Shown here: positions 43,631 to 50,494 of the stretch, piece by piece
Layout of the letters: each line of letters starts with the position of its first letter
Position numbering within the stretch: position 1 is the stretch's first letter
Source of the DNA: Algoriphagus aestuariicola
GTDB lineage: Bacteria; Bacteroidota; Bacteroidia; Cytophagales; Cyclobacteriaceae
Reading direction: 5' to 3'
NCBI RefSeq assembly: GCF_017254835.1
Contig: NZ_JAFKCW010000003.1
Span: forward strand, 310,001 to 374,000
Length of the DNA stretch: 64,000 nt
Position numbers and translations under genes: made by a program
The notes under the pieces: model-generated
Databases searched by the model: none
What the model was told of the DNA's origin: nothing
What the model saw: only the letters and a program-made list of their open reading frames with translations

Positions 43631-44970
43631 GCTGTTTCCATCTGGTTGATGATTTCCTCGTAGTCGAGTTTGTCCCAGTTCTCGGTGATGAGTGGATTTG
43701 CCATCACCTTGTTCATTATTGCTTCTTGGAGTTTGCCTTGTGCATAAGCCTCGGCATAGCCCATGTCGGAGAAGGTCACCATGGTATAGAGCGGAATCCA
43801 TTCTTTTGGATAGAGCTCATGTAGCTTGGCTTCGATTTTTTTGCGGAGCAAAAACTTTGGATCACCTACAGAATCCCTCATTTCTTTGAAGTTTTCCATC
43901 GCAAGCTGGCATATGGCATCCGTGTCTGGCTTGCGCTTCTTCTGGAATTTTTCAAAGACCAGGTCCCAGGCGTTGGTGCCTAACTTTTCGATTAATCCAT
44001 TGAGAATGTAGCAATCCTCAAAACCACAATTCATCCCCTGACCGTAAAACGGCACCATAGCATGGGAAGCATCCCCCAAAAGCAGGGCGTTTCCTTGTAC
44101 CCAAGGGAAGCACTCAATATTGATCAGTGCAGCGGTTGGATTCTTGAAAAACTCAGTCTTCAGATCCGGCATCAGCTGGTATGCATCGTCAAAATAGGCC
44201 TTAAACATCGTTTCCAGATCCTTTTCGTCCCGGATTTTCTCAAAACAAACCTTTGACCCCTCGAAAGGCAAAAATAGCGTACAGGTGAAAGACTTGTCAG
44301 GGTTTGGCAGCGCTATCAACATAAACTTCCCGCGGGGCCAGATATGTAAAGCATTCGGGTCCATGGCAAACTCACCCTCAGCAGTTGCTGGGATCGTCAA
44401 TTCCTTGTATCCATGCGGAATGAACTCCTGCTTGTAATTGAAGCGGATCTGCTTCTGCATTGCCATCCTCAGGGAAGAATAGGCTCCATCCGCTCCGATG
44501 ACCACCTTGGGAAAAAGAGTTTTCTCACCCGTTGGAGTATCAAACGTCACCTGGTTGCTTTGGAAGTCCACACCAACGCACTTGTGCTCAAAGTGGACAG
44601 CAGCTCCCAGCCGCTCAGCCTCTTCGACCAGCATTTGGTTGAATTTGCCTCTGGAGATAGAGTAGATCGCCTGATTGGCATTGCCATAGGGGATAAAGCT
44701 GGTTTTGCCGTGCTCGTCGTGCACTTTTCTCCCATACATCGGGATAGCCAACGGTAGCACTTTGTCTTTCAAACCCACCTGTTCCAGACTTTTCCAACCT
44801 CTATGGCTTAGTGCCATATTGATGGATCTGCCGGCTTCGGAATAGGGGGTTTTACGCTTGTCTGGCCGCTTGTCGTAGACTGAGACATCCAGCCCTTGGC
44901 GCTTGAGGTATATGGCCATCAGACTGCCGATCAGACCGGCACCCAAGATGGTGATTTCGTTTTTTTTCAT
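43618..44970 (-). CDS. kmo: kynurenine 3-monooxygenase
   Basis: KMO hydroxylates L-kynurenine to 3-hydroxykynurenine with FAD and NADPH. The 450-residue protein has the FAD site GAGLIGSLMAIYLKRQG, the group A monooxygenase motif VIGADGAYSSLR, and a second flavin motif LLGDASHAMVPFYGQGMNCGFED. The C-terminal hydrophobic tail of eukaryotic KMO is absent. It is the last gene of haaO-kynU-kmo, with 24 bp between kynU and kmo. Kmo precedes KynU in the pathway. The operon terminator overlaps its 3' end. Confidence 0.95.
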   Translation of the reverse strand: MKKNEITILGAGLIGSLMAIYLKRQGLDVSVYDKRPDKRKTPYSEAGRSINMALSHRGWKSLEQVGLKDKVLPLAIPMYGRKVHDEHGKTSFIPYGNANQAIYSISRGKFNQMLVEEAERLGAAVHFEHKCVGVDFQSNQVTFDTPTGEKTLFPKVVIGADGAYSSLRMAMQKQIRFNYKQEFIPHGYKELTIPATAEGEFAMDPNALHIWPRGKFMLIALPNPDKSFTCTLFLPFEGSKVCFEKIRDEKDLETMFKAYFDDAYQLMPDLKTEFFKNPTAALINIECFPWVQGNALLLGDASHAMVPFYGQGMNCGFEDCYILNGLIEKLGTNAWDLVFEKFQKKRKPDTDAICQLAMENFKEMRDSVGDPKFLLRKKIEAKLHELYPKEWIPLYTMVTFSDMGYAEAYAQGKLQEAIMNKVMANPLITENWDKLDYEEIINQMETAKAV

Positions 44971-44994
44971 CGGATAAGTTTACCCACGCTTCTT

Positions 44995-46272
44995 TCAAGC
45001 GAATTTCTCCAAGGATTGTTCCAAAATCTGTGCAAATCGAAACACGTCCATGAAGCTGTTGTACAGCGGAGTAGGAGCAAGACGGATCACATTGGGATTT
45101 CTCCAGTCACCTACCACACCATGTTTATAAAACTCATCGAATACGGCTTTCCCTCCCCGATGAATCAGCAAAGATAACTGACAGCCTCTTTCCGCAGGGT
45201 TTTTTGGGGTAATAATTTCCAAAACCCCTGATTCTCCGCTGATTTCACGGATGAGAAACTCCAAGTAGGCGGTCAACTTTTCACTCTTTGCACGGAGATT
45301 TTCCATTCCCGCTTCCTGAAAAATGTCCAAAGATGCCTGATGCGCTGCCAAAGCCAAGACGTTATTGTTAGCCAGCTGCCAACCGTCGGCTCCAAACATC
45401 GGTATAAAGCCTTTTTCCATCTTGAATCGCTCCTCTTCGTCATGTCCCCACCAGCCCGCAAAACGGGGCAAATCGGCACGCTCGGCATAGCGCTCATGGA
45501 CAAAAATACCCGAAACATTGCCTGGACCGGAGTTGAGATATTTGTAGCTGCACCAAGTGGCAAAATCCACATCCCATTCGTGGAGCTTCAAAACGGCGTT
45601 TCCAGCCGCATGAGCAAGGTCAAAACCCGCAACCGCGCCAACTTCATGCGCGGCGGCGGTGATTGCCTCCATATCAAAAAGCTGCCCGGTATAATATTGC
45701 AGTCCGGCCATATTGACCATAGCCAGGGAATCTCCTTGCTTTCTGATTTCAGCCAAAATATCCTCTGTGCGCAGGATATGCTCTCCCGGCCTGGGACTTA
45801 GTTCTACAAGCGCGTCAGCCGGATCCAAGCCATGAAACTTGATCTGGGATTCGAGCATGTATTGGTCTGAGGGAAAAGCTCCCGCTTCAACTATGATCTT
45901 GTACCGCTCTTCGCTCGGTCTATAAAACGAAACCATCAACAAATGAAGATTGACGGAAAGATTGTTCATCGCCACCACCTCATGTTCATGCGCACCAACT
46001 ATCTCAGCCAGTGCCGGCTTGGATTTTTTGCGAATGTGAAACCAGGCATCTTCCCCATGGAAATGTCCGTCTACCGCCAGATCAGCCCAGTTGTTTAGCT
46101 CCCGCTCGAGGTGGTCTTTGACGGATTTGGGCTGAATACCCAGCGAGTTGCCGCAAAAATAGATGGCTTCCTTTCCATTTACTTTCGGAAAGTGAAATCG
46201 CGATCGGAAAGACGCCAAGGGGTCTTGAGCGTCCATGTGAAGGGCGAAGGATTCGGAATATTCAAAATTCAT
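44995..46272 (-). CDS. kynU: kynureninase
   Basis: KynU is a PLP enzyme that splits (3-hydroxy)kynurenine to (3-hydroxy)anthranilate and alanine. The 425-residue protein has the family N-terminus IYFCGNSLGIQPKS, the PLP region AGFDLAHAAGN, and the Schiff-base Lys in WCSYKYLNSGPG. Its start at ATG 46272 is nine bases from a repeat copy (46282-46316) that separates it from haaO. It is probably expressed with haaO and kmo, all on the minus strand, although the repeat may affect coupling. Confidence 0.95.
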   Translation of the reverse strand: MNFEYSESFALHMDAQDPLASFRSRFHFPKVNGKEAIYFCGNSLGIQPKSVKDHLERELNNWADLAVDGHFHGEDAWFHIRKKSKPALAEIVGAHEHEVVAMNNLSVNLHLLMVSFYRPSEERYKIIVEAGAFPSDQYMLESQIKFHGLDPADALVELSPRPGEHILRTEDILAEIRKQGDSLAMVNMAGLQYYTGQLFDMEAITAAAHEVGAVAGFDLAHAAGNAVLKLHEWDVDFATWCSYKYLNSGPGNVSGIFVHERYAERADLPRFAGWWGHDEEERFKMEKGFIPMFGADGWQLANNNVLALAAHQASLDIFQEAGMENLRAKSEKLTAYLEFLIREISGESGVLEIITPKNPAERGCQLSLLIHRGGKAVFDEFYKHGVVGDWRNPNVIRLAPTPLYNSFMDVFRFAQILEQSLEKFA

Positions 46273-46281
46273 TTTTTGTTG

Positions 46282-46316
46282 GTCAACGGTCGACAGACTT
46301 CCGTCCTCGGCCCGTC
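46282..46316. repeat. solo copy of the GTCAACGGTCGACAG repeat in the kynurenine operon
   Basis: GTCAACGGTCGACAGAC at 46282-46298 matches the inverted copies flanking the four-helix-bundle pseudogene at 61148-61182 and 61593-61626. It is followed by a short GC-rich tail (CCGTCCTCGG). It lies in the 127-bp gap between kynU and haaO. A more diverged relative (GTCAACAACCGTCGG near 46368) is further along the same gap. Confidence 0.5.
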
Positions 46317-46399
46317 ATAAAATTCTTCAACCTTGATTATCAAACTCAAAACCATGCAATACCTGCTGTCAACAACCGTCGGTGGGCTATTGACATCGT

Positions 46400-46912
46400 C
46401 TATTTTTGCATAAAAGTCCCGCAAGCCTTGCAGGTCCTCAATTCATCATTGGACCAGAAGCGCTCCATGATCGGAGGAAGTTGGGACACGATGTCTGCGA
46501 GTTCTACATATTCCTCATACAGCTTTTCCCCGCAATTTTCGCAGTGCCAGATAAAGCCATCCATCTCACCAGGCTGGCGATAACGCTCGATCACCAGGCC
46601 AACCGTATTGGCCGGACGGCGCGGAGAATGAGGCACTTTTGCCGGAAGAAGGAAGATTTCTCCCTCCTTGATCTCGATGTCCTTGGGCTTTCCGTTCTCG
46701 ATGATCTTCAGGACGATATCGCCTTCCAACTGGTAGAAAAACTCCTCACTCTCGTCGTAGTGGTAATCTTTGCGGCTATTGGGCCCGCCCACGACCATTA
46801 CGATGAAGTCGCCGTTTCCTTTATACACCTGTTGGTTGCCGACAGGCGGCTTGAGCAGGTGGCGGTTGTCTTCGATCCACTGTTTGAAATTGAAGGGTTT
46901 TGCTACGGCCAT
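46400..46912 (-). CDS. haaO: 3-hydroxyanthranilate 3,4-dioxygenase
   Basis: HAAO opens the ring of 3-hydroxyanthranilate to aminocarboxymuconate semialdehyde, the precursor of quinolinate. The 170-residue cupin has the metal ligands in YHYDESEEFFYQLEGD and PHSPRRPANTVGLVIER. The bacterial-type C-terminal rubredoxin-like site has two CxxC pairs: CENCGEKLYEEY and CKACG near the end. It is the first gene of the operon, with a TATCTTTG promoter element about 32 bp upstream. Confidence 0.95.
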   Translation of the reverse strand: MAVAKPFNFKQWIEDNRHLLKPPVGNQQVYKGNGDFIVMVVGGPNSRKDYHYDESEEFFYQLEGDIVLKIIENGKPKDIEIKEGEIFLLPAKVPHSPRRPANTVGLVIERYRQPGEMDGFIWHCENCGEKLYEEYVELADIVSQLPPIMERFWSNDELRTCKACGTFMQK

Positions 46913-46943
46913 GGTATGATTAGGTTTGAAAGGGGATTTGTGC

Positions 46944-46951
46944 CAAAGATA
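46944..46951 (-). promoter_or_regulatory. kynurenine operon promoter -7 element
   Basis: Minus-strand TATCTTTG is an exact match to TAnnTTTG. The predicted leader to haaO is about 25 nt. No obvious -33 TTTG was found at the normal distance. Confidence 0.55.
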
Positions 46952-47039
46952 GGTATTGGGAGGAAAAACACGGAGTAGATTGTATGAAGTTAAATTTTTG
47001 CTCAGTTCTTTCTTGCTAGCATTTCCGCTTCCTGATGGT

Positions 47040-47240
47040 CTTTAACTTTAGAGTAATAAATGTCGCTCCTAAGCTCGTTCAGGTTCTTTTTTCTTCGTTC
47101 TTTTGGCTTGACCCAAAACCAAAAAGTCAAGATTCGCCAAAGCTCCCACCGCACGAGGCCGAACGCTGGCTCGCTGGCAAATCCTCCCTCCCGCCTATCC
47201 GAATTATGTTAGGTGCTACGCAGGTGAAACTTACTCCTTG
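47040..47240. repeat. non-coding, repeat-like stretch in the 510-bp gap upstream of the dipeptidase
   Basis: The gap 46913-47421 has no convincing gene. Part of it is a stretch with the inverted repeat TTGAC/GTCAA around a C/A-rich loop near 47110-47130 and A/C-rich tracts. The frame at 47035-47241 could encode 68 residues, but their composition looks like translated repeat. Similar sequences occur in many Bacteroidota intergenic regions by memory. The kynurenine promoter is at one end of the gap. Confidence 0.35.
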
Positions 47241-47421
47241 ATGGATAGCAAGAGCAAAAACGCGGTAGATATCGTTTTTTAAATTCTTGAATTTCCAGAA
47301 GTCGTTATTTTATTCCGGAAAACAATTGCGTTGGCTTGAGTCAATAGAGTCCTCATCTTGTTCCGAAATTAAAAATTCTAAGTCCATTTTGCCTTATTTT
47401 GCCTGAAAACCCATTCCCTTC

Positions 47422-48408
47422 ATGAAGTATCCCATCGCCGATATGCATTGCGATTTATTGTCGTTTATGGCCAAAGTGCCCAATGCAGACCCTTTTGATT
47501 CCTCCCAAATTGCCTGTGCATTTCCCTGGATGGAAGCCGGTGGGATGAAAATGCAGGTCATGGCCATCTACACCGATGTCAATCCCGACAGCATGGATTT
47601 GGCAAGCAAGCAGGCTCGGATTTTTTCGGATTTACTTCAAAACGAGGCCGGTACCGTCACCAGGTTTGATTCGGAATACATTCAAAATCAGGACAATCAA
47701 GAGTCTATCGGGATCATCGCTTCGGTAGAAAACGCGGCTGGATTCGGACATGAAAATGCCACATGGCCCGAGATTTACGCTCAGTTTGACTCAATTGTCG
47801 ATACAGTCGGGCAGCTGGCGTACATCAGTCTGACCCACCATACCGAAAATCGCTTTGGGGGAGGCAACTACACCGAAGGAATCGGACTAAAAGAGGACGG
47901 GAAAAGGCTGCTTGACTACATGGCGGGCAAGAGGATTCCGATCGATCTTTCCCATACTTCCGATTTGCTGGCCGAGGGGATTTTGAAACATATTGATCGC
48001 CATCACCTTCCGATTCCGGTCATTGCCAGCCATTCCAATTTCCGCACACTTTGGAATCACAAACGGAATCTGAGCGATGAATTTGCCCAGGAAATCATCA
48101 ATCGAGGTGGGATTATCGGCGTAAATTTCCTTCGCGCATTCTTGGACACGGATGTTCCAGAGCGCTTGTACGAGCACTTGGAATACGGCACCAAACTGCG
48201 CGAAAATGCCATCTGTTTTGGAGCAGACTTCTTTTATACCCAAGATTTCCCCGACAAAAGCCGCCATCCTTTTTATTTCTCTTTGGCGGAAAACTCCAGC
48301 AAATACCCCGATATTCTGGAGCATCTGAACACGAGCTTGTCCGAGGTACAGCTTCGCAAAATGGCTTTCGAAAATGTCTTTAACTTTTATCAAAAACTCT
48401 GGAGCTGA
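47422..48408 (+). CDS. membrane-dipeptidase-family (M19) metallohydrolase
   Basis: The 328-residue protein has the M19 N-terminal zinc motif DMHCD (DxHxD), the bridging-ligand region around SVENAAGF, and the later IDLSHTSD and VIASHSNFR segments carrying the zinc-binding histidines. The family hydrolyses dipeptides, including D-amino-acid-containing ones. There is no signal peptide, so it is cytoplasmic. Its stop overlaps the next gene's ATG (TGATG), so the two genes are translationally coupled. Confidence 0.87.
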   Translation: MKYPIADMHCDLLSFMAKVPNADPFDSSQIACAFPWMEAGGMKMQVMAIYTDVNPDSMDLASKQARIFSDLLQNEAGTVTRFDSEYIQNQDNQESIGIIASVENAAGFGHENATWPEIYAQFDSIVDTVGQLAYISLTHHTENRFGGGNYTEGIGLKEDGKRLLDYMAGKRIPIDLSHTSDLLAEGILKHIDRHHLPIPVIASHSNFRTLWNHKRNLSDEFAQEIINRGGIIGVNFLRAFLDTDVPERLYEHLEYGTKLRENAICFGADFFYTQDFPDKSRHPFYFSLAENSSKYPDILEHLNTSLSEVQLRKMAFENVFNFYQKLWS

Positions 48409-49016
48409 TGTCTAGCCATCATTTTGTCAAAGAACAACAGGAGCCCGCAGTCTTTATTTTGAGCACCGGAGGATTGGGCTTTGATGCCGTTTCGCCGCTT
48501 TTGGAATGGGTGCCGACGGTTATTGTCTGGCAGGAATGCTTGGACACAGTGCTAAGCTGGGGAATAAAAGTCGACGTGATCCTTGCGGAAGAGGCTTTTC
48601 AAAAGGAGAATATTCACCTTTTGGAGGAACAATATCCGGTGAGGTTTCTGACCGCCAACGCAGACAATTTCCTCCATGAAGGCCTGCAATACCTGCTGGC
48701 TTCCCAACACAAAGGAGCGCATTTGGTGGGCTTTGACCATTCCAAGCTAGAGACTTTGACTCCCGAGGCGGAACTCCTAGACCTGACCGTTTTGGACGAC
48801 GGCTGGAAATACTATCCTGTCAAGACCAGAGAATTCAAAAAGTGGTTTGTGGCTTCGACTATCCGCATCCTCGGAAGGGAAGGTATGCCTTTGGAGGTCG
48901 CCAATTCGGATGGCAAACTTTTTCTGCCACTTTTCTATTTGACCCAACTGGAAGTACCCGAGGGCATCACCGAGATCAAGGGAGCGGATTTATTTTGGGT
49001 GGGGGAAGAGGTTTGA
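48408..49016 (+). CDS. thiamine pyrophosphokinase-like conserved protein (tentative)
   Basis: The 202-residue soluble protein starts within the stop of the M19 gene (ATG at 48408). Recognisable character: an early strand VFILSTGGLGFD, a helix-rich middle, LLASQHKGAHLVGFD, and a C-terminal strand region. I recall similar Cytophagales proteins labelled thiamine pyrophosphokinase; the ThDP-kinase motifs are not clearly visible, so this is only a suggestion. Coupling to a dipeptidase might mean a peptide-related role. Unknown otherwise. Confidence 0.45.
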   Translation: MSSHHFVKEQQEPAVFILSTGGLGFDAVSPLLEWVPTVIVWQECLDTVLSWGIKVDVILAEEAFQKENIHLLEEQYPVRFLTANADNFLHEGLQYLLASQHKGAHLVGFDHSKLETLTPEAELLDLTVLDDGWKYYPVKTREFKKWFVASTIRILGREGMPLEVANSDGKLFLPLFYLTQLEVPEGITEIKGADLFWVGEEV

Positions 49017-49153
49017 GGCAAAGGAAAAATTAGGTTGACATTTAAGTTATTTTGGACCCTCTTTCACTTCGGGATAACCAAAGGAAAAAGGAAGACCTTT
49101 GCCTTCCTTTCTTGTTCTATGGATAAAGATCGCGTGGTTCCTCGCGATGACGG

Positions 49154-49762
49154 TTACTCCCTCACCCAGCTTACTTTTTCAGCCATTGAATCTCTTTTGC
49201 CTTCCGGCCAGTTGTCAGAAGCTGGCTTGGCAACGTAGAAAAAGCCCATCAGCATATCCTCCCCTTCCAAACCGAAATCTTCTCTAGCTTCTGGCCAGAA
49301 AGTCGGCCCGCCGGTACCCCAGTAGCAGGCCAAGCCATGCGCGCAAGCTGTCAGGTACATGTTCTGAACCGCCATGGCAGTTGCAGCGATCTCCTCCATT
49401 ACCGGAATGCCTGAACCTTCTGTTCTCTTCATAACGATAGCGATCACATGGGAAGCCTTCAAGGGTTGTTCCTTGAATTTCTGGTAGGTTGCTTCGATAA
49501 AGTTGGTGCCGTTTTTCTCCGCTCTGTACTTGTAAAGTTCAGCCTGATAGTCGGCAAATTTCTTTATTCCAGCCCCGGCGTAGACGATGAATCTCCAAGG
49601 TTGGGTGAGCTTGTGGGTAGGCGCCCAGCTTGCGTTTTCGAGGATTTCCTCGATGATGGAGTCCTCCACCGGATCGTTTTCCTTATACTGTGCGGCAAAT
49701 TGGGAACGGCGTCCCCGGATAATCTTATTGACTTCTGCGATGTTGAAATCGGGTCTTTGCAT
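49154..49762 (-). CDS. nitroreductase-family FMN oxidoreductase
   Basis: The 202-residue protein is a nitroreductase-fold FMN enzyme: RRSQFAAQYKEND near the N-terminus (phosphate/FMN Arg), ASWAPTHKLTQPWRFIVY, and the C-terminal half with AVQNMYLTACAHGLACYWGTG and MGFFYVAKP. These proteins reduce nitro compounds, quinones or other acceptors with NAD(P)H. The substrate is not visible. The gene is monocistronic on the minus strand, and its 3' end is 137 bp from the previous plus-strand gene's stop. Confidence 0.88.
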   Translation of the reverse strand: MQRPDFNIAEVNKIIRGRRSQFAAQYKENDPVEDSIIEEILENASWAPTHKLTQPWRFIVYAGAGIKKFADYQAELYKYRAEKNGTNFIEATYQKFKEQPLKASHVIAIVMKRTEGSGIPVMEEIAATAMAVQNMYLTACAHGLACYWGTGGPTFWPEAREDFGLEGEDMLMGFFYVAKPASDNWPEGKRDSMAEKVSWVRE

Positions 49763-49823
49763 GTTTGTCTTAAAATGTATTATTCGATCAATTGATTTTT
49801 TGCGCTGGAAGTTCGCTCTAGGT

Positions 49824-50165
49824 CTAAAAACCTGACTCGATTTTTAGAATGCCTTCTTGCTCATGGGACAAAAAGTCGAGAATCTCATTTTTCCTCGACA
49901 AAAGTATTTGAGCTATATGATTGGTGGAAGAGTTACCCAAACGAAACCAAACCACTTTAGGCGGAGATTTTAGAAGAATGGAAAGATCCACGAAGTCAGA
50001 ATCGAAACTCGCGATGGCAAATCCGTTTTCTTTTGCCCAATTCCAAATCTCTCGATCCGTTTTTCCTTCTAAGCCCACCTCTCTAACCTGCTTGCAACCC
50101 GGAAAGTCTGCAGAAAACGCTTTTAGGATTCGATAGGAAATATTTTGATCAAAAAGTAAAGGCAT
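49824..50165 (-). CDS. DUF5615 PIN-like toxin
   Basis: The 113-residue protein is called from the ATG at 50165 (MPLLFDQNISYRIL); the longer open frame upstream overlaps the partner gene and is rejected. DUF5615 proteins have a PIN-like/Mut7-C fold with acidic active-site residues: here Asp6, Asp37, Asp55 and Asp57 (FDSDFVD). They are usually toxins paired with DUF433 antitoxins, as here, with the antitoxin gene just upstream and 8 bp apart. RNase activity is inferred from the family. Confidence 0.82.
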   Translation of the reverse strand: MPLLFDQNISYRILKAFSADFPGCKQVREVGLEGKTDREIWNWAKENGFAIASFDSDFVDLSILLKSPPKVVWFRLGNSSTNHIAQILLSRKNEILDFLSHEQEGILKIESGF

Positions 50166-50173
50166 ATCGCTGG

Positions 50174-50392
50174 CTAAGCATACTTCAACTTCTGCTCTTT
50201 GTCGGCGGCATAGGCGAGGCAGGCTCGGACATGTTCTTCGCTCAGCTCCGGAAAGTCTTCCAAAATCTCCTCCACACTCATTCCGGATGCCATCCAACCC
50301 AAAACATCGGAAACGGTGATCCTACTTCCAATGAGATAAGGTTTTCCAAACCGGATATTGGGATCAATGGCGATATATTTTGAATAGTCCAT
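50174..50392 (-). CDS. DUF433 antitoxin-like protein
   Basis: The 72-residue protein is called from the ATG at 50392 (MDYSKYIAIDPNIRFGKPYLIGSRI in part). DUF433 shows the conserved segment IRFGKPYLIGSRITVSDVL and a helix-turn-helix region EEILEDFPELSEEHVRACLAYA. These proteins are short DNA-binding or RNase-neutralising antitoxins. It precedes the DUF5615 toxin gene by 8 bp, the usual antitoxin-first order. The two form a type II module. Confidence 0.85.
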   Translation of the reverse strand: MDYSKYIAIDPNIRFGKPYLIGSRITVSDVLGWMASGMSVEEILEDFPELSEEHVRACLAYAADKEQKLKYA

Positions 50393-50494
50393 GGGGGAAT
50401 TTACGAATATTTCATCCAAATGATTTCTAATGGGACGGGACAATCCAAGCCGGCAGTTTTCCAGTTCTTGAGCTCCAACCAAGCGTCACCCAGC

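Noticed and set aside
46273-46399. Insertion sequence in the kynurenine operon
   Set aside because: Only 127 bp, with no transposase and no clean target-site duplication.
47035-47241. 68-residue plus-strand frame as a gene
   Set aside because: Composition looks like a translated repeat tract and the inverted words around it are non-coding in character.
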